Positions 36,826-46,547 of a DNA stretch of 64,000 nucleotides are shown in pieces. The stretch comes from an uncultured Pelagibacteraceae bacterium (lineage in GTDB: Bacteria; Pseudomonadota; Alphaproteobacteria; Pelagibacterales; Pelagibacteraceae), in NCBI GenBank assembly GCA_902564565.1, contig CACFBW010000002.1, forward strand, positions 31,196 through 95,195, in the 5' to 3' direction. Position 1 is the stretch's first letter. Each line of letters opens with the position of its first letter. Both the position numbers and the translations under genes were made by a program. A model generated the notes under the pieces. It was not told the DNA's origin and made no database searches. It saw only the letters and a program-made list of their open reading frames with translations.

Positions 36826-37335
36826 ATGAAACTTCACATAGGCGGGCAAACCACAAAAGAAGGATGGAAAATTTTAAATATACAAAAAAAAGATGGTGTT
36901 GATTTTGTAGGAGATCTTACAGATTTAAGTCAATTCCTAGATGGTTCTGTCGAAGAAGTATATGCTAGCCACGTACTAGAGCACGTTGGACAAAAAAAAG
37001 TTTTAGAGACATTAAAAGGTGTTAATAGAATTTTAAAGAAAGGTGGAAAATTTTATATTTCAGTTCCTGATATGGATATTTTGTGTAAAATTTTTCTTAA
37101 CGAAAAAGCTAATGGAAAAGAGAAATTTCATGCTATGAGAATGATGTTTGGTGGACAAACAGACGAGCACGATTTTCATTATTTTGGATGGAATTTTGAA
37201 TTTTTAAATTCTTATTTAATATCCTCTAATTTTAGCAAAGTTGAACGTGTTAATTCATTTGGGTTATTTGCAGATACAAGTAATTATAAGCCATATGGTT
37301 TCCCAATTAGTTTAAATGTAATTGCTTACAAATGA
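36826..37335 (+). CDS. SAM-dependent methyltransferase, short
   Basis: A 169-aa class I methyltransferase-like protein of the type that begins 'KLHIGGQTTKEGWKILNI', with 'VDFVGDLTDLSQFLDGSVEEVYASHVLEHVGQKKVLETLKGVNRILKKGGKFYISVPDMDIL' covering the SAM acidic loop and post-II region. It is complete for this compact subgroup, common in marine bacteria next to glycan or amine genes. No acceptor can be inferred. It overlaps the agmatinase-family gene by ATGA (37332-37335), so the two are translationally coupled. Confidence 0.82.
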   Translation: MKLHIGGQTTKEGWKILNIQKKDGVDFVGDLTDLSQFLDGSVEEVYASHVLEHVGQKKVLETLKGVNRILKKGGKFYISVPDMDILCKIFLNEKANGKEKFHAMRMMFGGQTDEHDFHYFGWNFEFLNSYLISSNFSKVERVNSFGLFADTSNYKPYGFPISLNVIAYK

Positions 37336-38288
37336 AAAAAAAAGAAACAATCCAACCTGTTATGGGAACAAAAGTTCCAAGATATGCAGGACCTAATACA
37401 TTTGCTAGATTGCCAGAGCTGCGAGACGTTGAAAGTTGTGATGTTGCTATAGTAGGAATTCCTTTTGATGCAGGAACTAGTTATAGACCTGGAGCCAGAT
37501 TTGGACCACAGAGTATTAGACAAGCATCTCGTCATTTAAGAACGAACTATCACCCAAATTATGACGCAGAACCTTTCAAGACACAACAAGTTGCAGATGC
37601 AGGAGATATAGCATGCAACCCATTTAATATTGTTGAAGCAATTAAGCAGATTGAAAAAGGCGCTACAGAATTATTAGAGAAAGTTGGAGGAATTATTAGT
37701 ATGGGAGGGGATCATACAATTGCTTTTCCATTGCTTAGATCAATAAACAAAATAAATAAAGGACCAGTTGCGTTAGTTCATTTTGACGCTCATCTAGATA
37801 CTTGGGACACTTATTTTGGAGCTCCATATACTCATGGAACTCCATTTAGGAGAGCAAGAGAAGAAAATTTATTTTTAGATGACGCTTCAATGCATGTTGG
37901 TATAAGAGGACCTCTTTATAGCAGAGATGATTTAAAAAATGATGCAAGTTTTGGTTTTAAAATAATTCATTGTGACCAATTTCAAACCGAAGGAATTGAC
38001 AAAATAGTTGAAAGAATTAGAAAAAGAGTTGGTAATAATCCACTTTATTTATCAATAGATATTGATGTTTTAGATCCAGCGCATGCTCCAGGAACAGGTA
38101 CTCCTGAGATAGCAGGAATGACAACAAGAGAAATAGTAAACGTATTAAGAGGTCTTTCAGGAATGAATTTAATTTCCGCGGATGTAGTTGAAGTTGCTCC
38201 AGCCTATGATCATGCAGAACTTACATCATTAGCTGCAGCAACTATAATTTATGAATTAACAAATTTGTTTGCAAATAAAAAACTTTAA
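37332..38288 (+). CDS. speB: Agmatinase/ureohydrolase family protein
   Basis: A 318-aa Mn-dependent ureohydrolase. The metal ligands are in 'ISMGGDHTIAFPLLRS', 'VHFDAHLDTWD' and 'LSIDIDVLDPAHAPGTGTPE'. Close relatives hydrolyse agmatine, guanidinobutyrate or related guanidino compounds to urea plus an amine; the loop that reads substrate, 'GAPYTHGTPFRRA', resembles agmatinase-type enzymes. Downstream aldehyde dehydrogenase and the DAO oxidase upstream would fit catabolism of the amine product. The gene symbol indicates family, not proven specificity. Confidence 0.87.
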   Translation: MKKKETIQPVMGTKVPRYAGPNTFARLPELRDVESCDVAIVGIPFDAGTSYRPGARFGPQSIRQASRHLRTNYHPNYDAEPFKTQQVADAGDIACNPFNIVEAIKQIEKGATELLEKVGGIISMGGDHTIAFPLLRSINKINKGPVALVHFDAHLDTWDTYFGAPYTHGTPFRRAREENLFLDDASMHVGIRGPLYSRDDLKNDASFGFKIIHCDQFQTEGIDKIVERIRKRVGNNPLYLSIDIDVLDPAHAPGTGTPEIAGMTTREIVNVLRGLSGMNLISADVVEVAPAYDHAELTSLAAATIIYELTNLFANKKL

Positions 38289-38302
38289 GATAAATTTGCC
38301 AG

Positions 38303-39736
38303 ATGCTAGATAAAAAAAATTTTTACATTAATGGAAAATGGGTTTCTCCACTAGAACCAAGAAACCATAAAGTAATCGACCCTTCCAATGAAGAACCCTG
38401 CGCAGAAATATCTCTAGGAGGAAAAAAAGATGTAGATAAAGCCGTTAGTGCTGCAAAAAAAGCTTTTGAAACCTGGGCTTTCTCAAAAAAAGAAGAAAGA
38501 CTAGAATTATTAGAAAAACTTTATGTTATTTACAAAAAACGTTGGGCAGAAATGGCAAAACTTATCTCTCTTGAGATGGGAGCTCCTATGAAATTTTCTA
38601 CAGAAATGCAAGCTGCAACAGGCGCTAGTCATATCAAATCTTTCAAAAATATATTAAAAGATTTTCAATTTGAAAAAGATCTAGGAGAAGAAAAGAATAA
38701 TCAAAAATTATTGTATGAGCCAAAAGGAGTATGTGCTTTAATTACACCTTGGAATTGGCCAATAAATCAGGTTAATTTAAAAGTAATTCCTGCATTAGCA
38801 TCAGGGTGTACAGTAGTTTTAAAACCATCTGAGATAGCGCCTTTGTCCTCAATGTTGCTTGCAGAAATGATTGATGAGGTGAAGTTTCCTTCTGGAGTTT
38901 TCAATTTAGTAAATGGAGACGGGGCTATTACTGGAGATGCTTTAACAGCCCATCCTGACATCAATATGATTTCTTTTACAGGATCAACTAGAGCTGGTGC
39001 ATTAATTTCTCAAAATGCTGCGAAAGATTTTAAAAGAATAAGCTTAGAATTAGGTGGAAAAGGTGCAAATATAATTTTTAAAGATGCTGACTCCGAAGCG
39101 ATAGCAAGAGGTGTTCTAAGATGTTTTAGAAACTCAGGACAATCTTGTAATGCACCTACAAGAATGCTTGTTGAAAAATCAATTTACAATGAAACTGTAG
39201 AAAAAGTTAAAGAATTAGCAAACAATACTAAAGTAGATTCTCCACAAAAGGATGGTGATCATATTGGACCAGTAGTTTCTGAATTACAATTTAATAAAAT
39301 TCAAACTTTAATTCAAAAAGGAATAGATGAAGGTGCAAAATTAGTTGCAGGCGGAACAGGTAAACCTAAAGGTTTAGAAAAAGGCTATTATGTAAAACCA
39401 ACAGTTTTTGCTGATGTTAATAATCAAATGGAGATTGCAAGAACAGAAATTTTTGGCCCCGTATTATCAATAATTCCTTTTGAAAATGAAGATGAAGCTA
39501 TTTCAATAGCTAACGACACTCCGTATGGTTTAACAAATTATATTCAAACACAAGATAAAGAAAAAGTTAAAAGAGTTGCAAGACAACTTAGATCCGGAAT
39601 GGTAGATGTAAATGGAGTTGGTATAGCGGTAAGTTCTCCTTTTGGTGGATATAAGCATTCTGGTATTGGACGAGAAGCTGGAACCGAAGGTCTAGTTGAG
39701 TTTTTAGAAATTAAAACAGTTGGTGGTTGGAATTAA
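38303..39736 (+). CDS. Aldehyde dehydrogenase family protein
   Basis: A 477-aa NAD(P)-dependent aldehyde dehydrogenase. 'ALITPWNWPINQVNLKVIPALASGCTVVLKPSE' binds the cofactor, the general base glutamate is in 'RISLELGGKGANIIF', and the catalytic cysteine is in 'FRNSGQSCNAPTRML'. Substrate is not readable from sequence; context (ureohydrolase upstream) suggests an amino-aldehyde or semialdehyde. It ends 2 bp before the 3' end of the convergent M20 deacylase gene. Confidence 0.93.
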   Translation: MLDKKNFYINGKWVSPLEPRNHKVIDPSNEEPCAEISLGGKKDVDKAVSAAKKAFETWAFSKKEERLELLEKLYVIYKKRWAEMAKLISLEMGAPMKFSTEMQAATGASHIKSFKNILKDFQFEKDLGEEKNNQKLLYEPKGVCALITPWNWPINQVNLKVIPALASGCTVVLKPSEIAPLSSMLLAEMIDEVKFPSGVFNLVNGDGAITGDALTAHPDINMISFTGSTRAGALISQNAAKDFKRISLELGGKGANIIFKDADSEAIARGVLRCFRNSGQSCNAPTRMLVEKSIYNETVEKVKELANNTKVDSPQKDGDHIGPVVSELQFNKIQTLIQKGIDEGAKLVAGGTGKPKGLEKGYYVKPTVFADVNNQMEIARTEIFGPVLSIIPFENEDEAISIANDTPYGLTNYIQTQDKEKVKRVARQLRSGMVDVNGVGIAVSSPFGGYKHSGIGREAGTEGLVEFLEIKTVGGWN

Positions 39737-39738
39737 TC

Positions 39739-40935
39739 CTAACTAGATTGCTTTTTAATTCCTTCAAGAAGATTTAAGCATTTTTTTAACTCATCCAATT
39801 TAATATATTCATCAACTTTATGAGCTTGCTCAATAGAACCAGGACCACACACAACTGTGCTTATTCCTATTTCTTGAAATAAACCTGCTTCTGTGCCAAA
39901 AGAAACAACTTCACGAGAGTTGTCGCCTGTAATGTTTGAAATTAATTCACATGCTTCTGATTTTTCATCTCTATTGAAACCTATTATTTCTCCGATAATT
40001 TCTTTTTTAATCGAAGATTTTGGATAAATTTTTTTCATTTCTGGAAGCAGTTCTTCATTAACAAACTTATCTACTTCTGAATTTACAAAAATTCCATCCT
40101 CTTTTACAACTGGTCTAAGTTCCCAATCAACTCTACATCTATCTGCAATTACATTTCTAGCTATACCACCAGAAATTCCACCAATTTGAAGCGTTGTGTA
40201 GGGAGGATTGAAAACAGAATTTTTTGGTGTTCTTTCTTTAAGAATTTTTCTAAGTTTTAATAATTTATCTATGAACTTTGCTGCATACTCAACTGCATTT
40301 ACTCCTTTATCTGGTGCTGAGCCATGACCCGCTAATCCTTCGAAGTGTGTTGTATATTCATAACACCCTTTATGAGCATCAATCACTTTCATATTTGTTG
40401 GTTCTCCGACAATACAAATACCATTTTTAATACCTTTTTTTTTTAACTCAGCTATTAAAATCGGAGCTCCTTGACAAGCGGTTTCTTCGTCAAATGTAAA
40501 TGAAAAATGAATATCTCTGTCTAAATTAGATTTAGAATAAATTGGAGCATAAGCCAATGTACATGCAATGAACCCTTTCATGTCACATGAGCCTCTTCCA
40601 TAAAGCTTATCATCTTTAATTGTAGCTTTAAATGGATCTGTAGACCAACTTTTTGAAACTGGCACTACATCGGTGTGACCCGAAAGAATTATTGGACTTT
40701 TTCCATTTGACTTTTTTGCTTTTATAGTTGCAAATAAATTGACTCTTTTTTTTTCTTCATCATATGTTTTAAAAGATTCTGCTCCTAGATCTTTTAATAT
40801 TTTATCGCAGTAATTAATTAATGAATTATTATCTTCACCTGAAATTGTTTTGAAGGCTATTAAATCTGATAGTATTTTAATAGAATTTTCGTATAAAGAT
40901 TCCAAATTATTTTCTGTACTCATATTTATTATCAA
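39739..40935 (-). CDS. argE: Acetylornithine deacetylase (M20 family)
   Basis: A 398-aa M20 metallopeptidase-fold deacylase. Zinc ligands are in 'ILSGHTDVVPV' and 'YGRGSCDMKGFIACTLAYAP', the catalytic/metal glutamates in 'FTFDEETACQGAP' and 'IVGEPTNMKVIDAHKGCYEY', and a last histidine near 'CGPGSIEQAHKVDEYI'. The length and the C-terminal motif agree with ArgE, which removes the acetyl group of N-acetylornithine in arginine synthesis. An alternative ATG lies four codons inside at 40923. Succinyl-diaminopimelate desuccinylase is the main alternative within the family. Confidence 0.87.
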   Translation of the reverse strand: MIINMSTENNLESLYENSIKILSDLIAFKTISGEDNNSLINYCDKILKDLGAESFKTYDEEKKRVNLFATIKAKKSNGKSPIILSGHTDVVPVSKSWSTDPFKATIKDDKLYGRGSCDMKGFIACTLAYAPIYSKSNLDRDIHFSFTFDEETACQGAPILIAELKKKGIKNGICIVGEPTNMKVIDAHKGCYEYTTHFEGLAGHGSAPDKGVNAVEYAAKFIDKLLKLRKILKERTPKNSVFNPPYTTLQIGGISGGIARNVIADRCRVDWELRPVVKEDGIFVNSEVDKFVNEELLPEMKKIYPKSSIKKEIIGEIIGFNRDEKSEACELISNITGDNSREVVSFGTEAGLFQEIGISTVVCGPGSIEQAHKVDEYIKLDELKKCLNLLEGIKKQSS

Positions 40936-40950
40936 TTATATATTAAATTC

Positions 40951-41292
40951 ATGAAAGAACAAATAACCTACGATGTATTTGATAAAGTAGATTTAAGACT
41001 TGGGACCGTTATATCTGTAAAAAAAAATGAAAAAGCTAGAAAACCTTCATTAGTTGTCGAAGTAGATTTTGGTAAAGAAATTGGGATCAAACAATCGTCA
41101 GCTCAAATAACTCATTATTATAATGAAGAAAATTTGTTAGGAAAACAAGTAATAGGAGTTTGTAACTTTCCTGAAAAAAATATAGCTGGCGTTAAGTCAC
41201 AAGTTTTAATTCTCGGGTCTATAGACAAAGAAGGTAGAGTTACTTTGCTTCATCCATCTCAAAAAGCTGAAAATGGTTTGCCAATAGCATAA
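40951..41292 (+). CDS. csaA: CsaA-like tRNA-binding (EMAPII/OB-fold) protein
   Basis: A 113-aa single OB-fold domain: 'YDVFDKVDLRLGTVISVKKNEKARKPSLVVEVDFGKEIGIKQSSAQITHYYNEENLLGKQVIGVCNFPEKNIAGVKSQVLILG'. It is the EMAPII-like tRNA-binding domain that also occurs at the C-terminus of methionyl-tRNA synthetase, here as the stand-alone CsaA form. B. subtilis CsaA was described as a chaperone-like protein in export; tRNA binding is structural knowledge. It starts 15 bp from the argE start on the other strand and is followed by a LysE gene after 4 bp. Confidence 0.9.
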   Translation: MKEQITYDVFDKVDLRLGTVISVKKNEKARKPSLVVEVDFGKEIGIKQSSAQITHYYNEENLLGKQVIGVCNFPEKNIAGVKSQVLILGSIDKEGRVTLLHPSQKAENGLPIA

Positions 41293-41296
41293 TTAT

Positions 41297-41887
41297 ATGC
41301 ACCCAGAACTAATATCTTTATGTCTTTTTATGTTTGTTACAAGCTGTTCACCTGGACCCAACAACATTGTAGCATCTTACTCAGGTTTTAATTTTGGAAT
41401 TTTAAAAACGATTCCTCATATGCTCGGAGTTATTTTTGGTTTTACAAGTTTAGTAGTTATTATGAATTTTGGCTTGGTAAATGTTTTTCAAAAATATCCT
41501 GTAATTCAAGAAATTTTAAAATATACCGGATCATTTTTTTTAATTTATCTTGCTTACAAAATTTCTTTTTCAAAAAGCAGTTCGGAAAATTCTAAAAAAA
41601 ATCCAGTAAAATTTATAGAAACCTTCTTCTTTCAATTTATCAATCCTAAATCTGTTATTGTGGCAGTTATAATGGTTTCAACTTATGTTGAGAGGGGTCA
41701 AGATTTTTTATTTTACTCTTTTTGGGTAATAGGTGTGGCTTTCTTATTTGCAATAATTAGTATTAATTTTTGGACACTAGTAGGCAAATTTTTAAGAAGA
41801 TTCGCGACAAATGAGAAATTTATAAAGAGATTTAATTATGTTATGTCGTTTCTTTTATTAACTTGCATAGCAACATTTTATCTATAA
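41297..41887 (+). CDS. LysE/RhtB family exporter
   Basis: A 196-aa inner-membrane protein with six hydrophobic segments. The family signature near the N-terminus 'CLFMFVTSCSPGPNNIVASYSGFNFGILKTIPHMLGVIFGF' (normally S-x-PGP-N) is clear, and 'FFFQFINPKSVIVAVIMVSTYV' matches the fourth-segment motif. LysE-type proteins export amino acids or related amines. It follows csaA by 4 bp and is probably co-transcribed with it. Confidence 0.9.
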   Translation: MHPELISLCLFMFVTSCSPGPNNIVASYSGFNFGILKTIPHMLGVIFGFTSLVVIMNFGLVNVFQKYPVIQEILKYTGSFFLIYLAYKISFSKSSSENSKKNPVKFIETFFFQFINPKSVIVAVIMVSTYVERGQDFLFYSFWVIGVAFLFAIISINFWTLVGKFLRRFATNEKFIKRFNYVMSFLLLTCIATFYL

Positions 41888-41931
41888 TTTGATTCATAAT
41901 TTAGCCGAAATAATCTATAAGATGTAAATTT

Positions 41932-44601
41932 ATGAAACCGGGTAATAAAAATTCTTATAAAGCATTAAAATCTACCAATATAAATGGTAAAGAATATAAA
42001 TATTATTCTCTAAATGAAGCTGAAAAAAATGGCCTAACAGGGATCTCAAAGTTGCCAAAATCTTTAAAAGTTCTTTTAGAAAATTTACTTAGATATGAGG
42101 ATGATCTAACTGTTACAAAAAATCAAATTGAAGCAATTAAAAATTGGTTAAAGGAAAAAAAATCAACTACCGAAATAGCTTATAGACCTGCAAGAGTCTT
42201 GCTGCAAGATTATACAGGTATACCAGCTGTTGCAGACTTGGCAGCTATGCGTGAAGCAGTAAAAGAAAAAAATAAAGACCCAAATGCTATCAATCCTCTT
42301 TCTGCAGTTGATCTAGTTATAGATCATTCAGTTCAGGTAGATAAATCTGCTAAACCCGATTCATTTGAAAAAAATGTTGATATAGAATTTAAAAGAAATG
42401 GTGAAAGATATTCTTTTTTGAAATGGGGACAGCAAGCTTTTAACAATTTTAGAATTGTTCCTCCAGGCACAGGAATTTGTCATCAAGTCAATTTAGAGTA
42501 TTTATCAAAAGTGGTATGGTCTGAAAAATACAAAGAAGACAATTATTTATTTCCTGATACACTGGTTGGAACAGATAGTCACACCACAATGGTCAATGGA
42601 TTGTCAGTTCTTGGATGGGGAGTTGGCGGAATAGAAGCTGAAGCAGGAATGTTAGGACAACCAATTTCAATGTTAATACCTGAGGTAATTGGTTTTGAGC
42701 TTAAAAATAAAATGCCAGAAGGAACTACTGCAACAGATTTAGTTTTAACAGTTGTAAAAATGTTGAGAGACAAAGGTGTAGTAGGAAAATTTGTTGAATT
42801 TTACGGAGAAGGTTTAAAAAACTTAACTCTTGCGGATAGAGCAACTATTGCAAACATGGCTCCTGAATATGGTGCCACTTGCGGTTTTTTTCCAATTGAT
42901 AATGAAACTTTAAAATACCTAAAGTTTTCAGGAAGAGATAAAAATACAGTTGTTACTGTAGAAAAATATGCAAAAGAACAAGGATTATGGGCAAGTGAAG
43001 ATGCTCAGTTTACTGATACTATTTCACTAGACATGTCTTTGGTTGTTCCAACGATTTCAGGACCAAAAAGACCTCAAGATAAAGTTTCATTAAATGAAGC
43101 GTCATCTGAATTTAAAAAAGTATTTGAAAATACCACTGGAAGAAAAGAAAAACATATTTCAAAAGTCGACAAAACTGATTTTGAAATTGAAGATGGCTCT
43201 ATATTAATTGCAGCAATAACATCATGCACAAATACATCTAACCCAAATGTTTTAATTGGGGCAGGTTTATTAGCAAAAAAAGCTGTAGAACTAGGCTTAA
43301 AAACAAAACCTTGGGTAAAAACTTCATTAGCGCCAGGATCACAAGTTGTAACTGATTATTTAAAAAAAGCAGGACTAAATAAATATTTGGATGAGTTAGG
43401 ATTTAATTTGGTAGGATACGGATGTACAACTTGCATTGGAAATTCAGGTCCTCTTTCCAACAATATTGTTGAATCAATTGAAAAAAAAAACATATACGCA
43501 GTATCAGTTTTATCTGGAAATAGAAATTTTGAAGGTCGTATCTCACCACACATAAAAGCAAACTATTTAGCTTCCCCACCACTTGTTGTGGCATATGCTT
43601 TAGCCGGACACATGGAAATTGATTTATATAAAGATTCTTTAGGAAAAGACAAAAACAACAAAAAAATTTATCTAAAAGATATTTGGCCTTCAAATAAAGA
43701 AATAGAAGACACTTTAAGAGAAGCATTAAATCCAGAGATGTTCGTTAAAAGATATTCAAATGTATCAGAAGGACCAATTCAATGGCAAAAAATTAAAACT
43801 GAAAAAAGCAGTATTTACAATTGGGACGAAGGATCAACTTATGTAAAAAAACCACCTTTCTTTGATAATCTTTCAGATAAGCCAGAAGGATTTAAAAAAA
43901 TAAAAGATGCAAGACCATTACTAATTTTAGGAGATATGGTTACAACAGATCACATATCACCTGCTGGATCTATCCAAAAAGAAAGTCCAACTGGTGAATA
44001 TTTTATGGAACATCAAATTTTGCCAAAAGATTATAATTCTTATGGATCAAGAAGGGGAAATCATGAAGTTATGATGAGAGGAACATTCGCAAATATAAGA
44101 ATTAAAAATGAAATAGCACCAGGCACAGAAGGCGGGTTTACAAAGTTATATCCTGAAGGAAAAGTTATGCCAGTTTATGATGCTGTTGTAGAATACAAAA
44201 AAAGAAACATAGATTTAGTAGTTATTGGTGGCAAAGAGTATGGGACTGGCTCTTCAAGAGACTGGGCAGCAAAAGGAACAAAGTTATTGGGCATTAAAGC
44301 TGTAATAGCAGAAAGTTTTGAGAGAATACATAGATCAAACTTAATAGGAATGGGGATACTACCTTTACAGTTTATTGAAAGAATAAATAGAAAAAACTTA
44401 AATCTAAAAGGATCAGAGTTAATTACTGTTATAAATTTAGAAAAAGGTATTGACCCATCTCAAAAAGTTGAATTAGAGATAAAATACGAAACCGGAGATA
44501 TTAAAAAAATTAAAACATTGTGTAGAATTGATACAAAAAATGAATTGGAGTATTATAAAAATGGAGGAATACTTCAATACGTTTTAAGAAAAATGATTTA
44601 A
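41932..44601 (+). CDS. acnA: Aconitate hydratase A
   Basis: An 889-aa aconitase of the AcnA/IRP type. The [4Fe-4S] cysteines are in 'AAITSCTNTSNPNVLIGAG' and 'GYGCTTCIGNSGPL', and the swivel domain includes 'ILGDMVTTDHISPAGSI', 'YGSRRGNHEVMMRGTFANIRI' and 'GGKEYGTGSSRDWAAKGT'. It interconverts citrate and isocitrate in the TCA cycle. Monocistronic start; the next gene begins 2 bp after its stop. Confidence 0.97.
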   Translation: MKPGNKNSYKALKSTNINGKEYKYYSLNEAEKNGLTGISKLPKSLKVLLENLLRYEDDLTVTKNQIEAIKNWLKEKKSTTEIAYRPARVLLQDYTGIPAVADLAAMREAVKEKNKDPNAINPLSAVDLVIDHSVQVDKSAKPDSFEKNVDIEFKRNGERYSFLKWGQQAFNNFRIVPPGTGICHQVNLEYLSKVVWSEKYKEDNYLFPDTLVGTDSHTTMVNGLSVLGWGVGGIEAEAGMLGQPISMLIPEVIGFELKNKMPEGTTATDLVLTVVKMLRDKGVVGKFVEFYGEGLKNLTLADRATIANMAPEYGATCGFFPIDNETLKYLKFSGRDKNTVVTVEKYAKEQGLWASEDAQFTDTISLDMSLVVPTISGPKRPQDKVSLNEASSEFKKVFENTTGRKEKHISKVDKTDFEIEDGSILIAAITSCTNTSNPNVLIGAGLLAKKAVELGLKTKPWVKTSLAPGSQVVTDYLKKAGLNKYLDELGFNLVGYGCTTCIGNSGPLSNNIVESIEKKNIYAVSVLSGNRNFEGRISPHIKANYLASPPLVVAYALAGHMEIDLYKDSLGKDKNNKKIYLKDIWPSNKEIEDTLREALNPEMFVKRYSNVSEGPIQWQKIKTEKSSIYNWDEGSTYVKKPPFFDNLSDKPEGFKKIKDARPLLILGDMVTTDHISPAGSIQKESPTGEYFMEHQILPKDYNSYGSRRGNHEVMMRGTFANIRIKNEIAPGTEGGFTKLYPEGKVMPVYDAVVEYKKRNIDLVVIGGKEYGTGSSRDWAAKGTKLLGIKAVIAESFERIHRSNLIGMGILPLQFIERINRKNLNLKGSELITVINLEKGIDPSQKVELEIKYETGDIKKIKTLCRIDTKNELEYYKNGGILQYVLRKMI

Positions 44602-44603
44602 TT

Positions 44604-45248
44604 ATGGATGAAGACTTAGTAAAAATTGATTCAAATAATAGAAAAAAAAAATTTAAAGATTTTTTCGTTAAATTTAAAAAACAATTAATTTTATTATCTA
44701 CAATCATTATATTAATTGTTTTTAGTTATTTCATTTATGGTGATTTGCAGAAAAAAAATAAAATTAAAATAGCAGACAGGTATAATGAAGCAACAATTGA
44801 ATATTATTCAGGAAATGAAAAAAATATTGAAAAAAAATTGGTAGATATAATAAAAAAAAAAGACAAAACTTATTCACCTTTGTCATTATATTTTTTACTA
44901 GAAAATAAAATTATTGTGGAAAATAGCAAAATTAATGAACTTTTTGATATTTTAATAAATGAAACAGATCTAGAAAAAGAGATAAAAAATTTAGTGATTT
45001 ACAAAAAAGCTTTATACAATTCTGAATTTGAAACAGAAAATAATCTTATTAAAATTTTAAATCCAGTAATGAATTCTGAAAGCATATGGAAATCCCATGC
45101 ATTTTATTTAATGGCAGAATACTTTTATTTTAAAAATGAAAAACAAAAATCAAAAGAATTTTTTGAAAAAATTGTATCTCAAGAGAATGGCAATTTATCA
45201 ATCAAAAAAGAATCACAAAAAAGACTAAATAGAGACTTTAGTGAATAA
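44604..45248 (+). CDS. YfgM-like membrane-anchored TPR protein
   Basis: A 214-aa protein with a lysine-rich cytosolic N-terminus (about 30 residues), one transmembrane helix ('QLILLSTIIILIVFSYFIYG', about residues 30-48) and a periplasmic region of helix pairs that look like weak tetratricopeptide repeats. In alphaproteobacteria a protein of this shape is regularly encoded just before bamB, as here (8-bp overlap), and is related to YfgM/DUF2659. YfgM associates with the Sec translocon and periplasmic chaperones in E. coli. The role here is inferred from shape and context. Confidence 0.72.
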   Translation: MDEDLVKIDSNNRKKKFKDFFVKFKKQLILLSTIIILIVFSYFIYGDLQKKNKIKIADRYNEATIEYYSGNEKNIEKKLVDIIKKKDKTYSPLSLYFLLENKIIVENSKINELFDILINETDLEKEIKNLVIYKKALYNSEFETENNLIKILNPVMNSESIWKSHAFYLMAEYFYFKNEKQKSKEFFEKIVSQENGNLSIKKESQKRLNRDFSE

Positions 45249-46545
45249 AATAATTATACCAACGGTTATTTTTTTTTTAGTAACAAGCTGCTCTCTAAAT
45301 AGTAAATCTAAATTTTGGACCAGTGAAAAAAAAATAGAAGTAGAAAAGAATTTAAAAATAAATGAAGTATTTAAAAAAGACAAAGTGTTTGAAAAAGAAA
45401 TCAATTCAAGTCTTAAAATAAAAATTTCGGATAGATTAAAAAAAAATAGTTTCATTAATAATTTTGACAACAACAATGGAAGAACTAACTATAAAGGAAC
45501 TTTAAGAAAAAGTTCAAGATTTAAATTTTCAAAAATCGATAATTTTGATTTTTCAGAACCAGAAATTGCTTTTGATGAAAAAAATTTAATTTTTTTTGAT
45601 AACAAAGGATCAATATTAAAATTTGACAATACATCAAAATTAATTTGGAAAAGAAATTTTTATAAAAAATTTGAAAAAAAATCAAAACCACTACTTTCTT
45701 TTGCAAACAATAAAAAAATATTAATAGTTACTGACAATATAGGAAAATTTTATGCAGTAGATATTGCTACCGGAGAATTATTATGGGAAAGGAAAAATAT
45801 ATCACCATTTAATTCTCAAATTAAAATTTATAAGGATAAGTTTTTTGCAATAGATTTTGATAACGCATTAAGTTGTTATTCAATAAATGATGGATCTAAA
45901 GTTTGGCAATTTAAAACTCAAGAATCTTTAATTAAGTCTCAAAAAAAATTATCTTTATTAATTATTGATGACAAAGTTTTTTTTAATAATTCTTTAGGAG
46001 ATATAAGCGCTGTTGATATTGAAACGGGCAATATGTTGTGGCAAAAGCCCACGCGCTCAAGCTCTTTATATGAAGATTCTTTTTCTTTAAAAACTTCCGA
46101 TCTCATTGGGTCTAAGAATTTAATTTTATTTTCTAACAATAAAAATGAATTTTATTCACTTGATATTAGAACAGGACATTTAAATTGGAAACAAAAAATA
46201 AACTCTAATTTAAGACCAACTTTAATTGGTGAGTTAATTTTTACAATTTCTATGGAAGGGTTTTTATTGGTGGTTAATAAAGAAAACGGCAATATAATTA
46301 GATCTACTGATATATTTAAAAAGTTTAACCCAAAAAAGAGGAAAAAGATTAAACCCATTGGTTTTATAGTTGGTGTTGATGAAATTTATTTAACAACTAG
46401 TAATGGTCGTTTGTTAGTAATTGATATCTTAAATGGACAAACAAATTTAATTCTTAAAATTGATAGTAAAAAAATATCAAGACCTTTTGTGTTAGATCAA
46501 AATTTGTTTATAATTGAGAAGAATTCTATTATAAAATTGAATTAA
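45241..46545 (+). CDS. bamB: Outer membrane assembly lipoprotein BamB
   Basis: A 434-aa lipoprotein: GTG start, hydrophobic signal, lipobox 'VTSC' with C17. The rest is a PQQ-type beta propeller with repeated blades such as 'LWKRNFYKKF', 'GKFYAVDIATGELLWERK', 'NALSCYSINDGSKVWQFKT', 'GDISAVDIETGNMLWQKP' and 'NEFYSLDIRTGHLNWKQK'. BamB is the BamA-binding scaffold of the outer membrane protein assembly machine. In many relatives der (engA) follows; here a cupin gene follows after 2 bp. Confidence 0.9.
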   Translation: MNKIIIPTVIFFLVTSCSLNSKSKFWTSEKKIEVEKNLKINEVFKKDKVFEKEINSSLKIKISDRLKKNSFINNFDNNNGRTNYKGTLRKSSRFKFSKIDNFDFSEPEIAFDEKNLIFFDNKGSILKFDNTSKLIWKRNFYKKFEKKSKPLLSFANNKKILIVTDNIGKFYAVDIATGELLWERKNISPFNSQIKIYKDKFFAIDFDNALSCYSINDGSKVWQFKTQESLIKSQKKLSLLIIDDKVFFNNSLGDISAVDIETGNMLWQKPTRSSSLYEDSFSLKTSDLIGSKNLILFSNNKNEFYSLDIRTGHLNWKQKINSNLRPTLIGELIFTISMEGFLLVVNKENGNIIRSTDIFKKFNPKKRKKIKPIGFIVGVDEIYLTTSNGRLLVIDILNGQTNLILKIDSKKISRPFVLDQNLFIIEKNSIIKLN

Positions 46546-46547
46546 CA

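Noticed and set aside
43403..43726. 107-aa open frame on the minus strand inside acnA
   Set aside because: Antisense to the conserved iron-sulfur region of aconitase; leucine/phenylalanine-rich composition is a by-product of the opposite strand.
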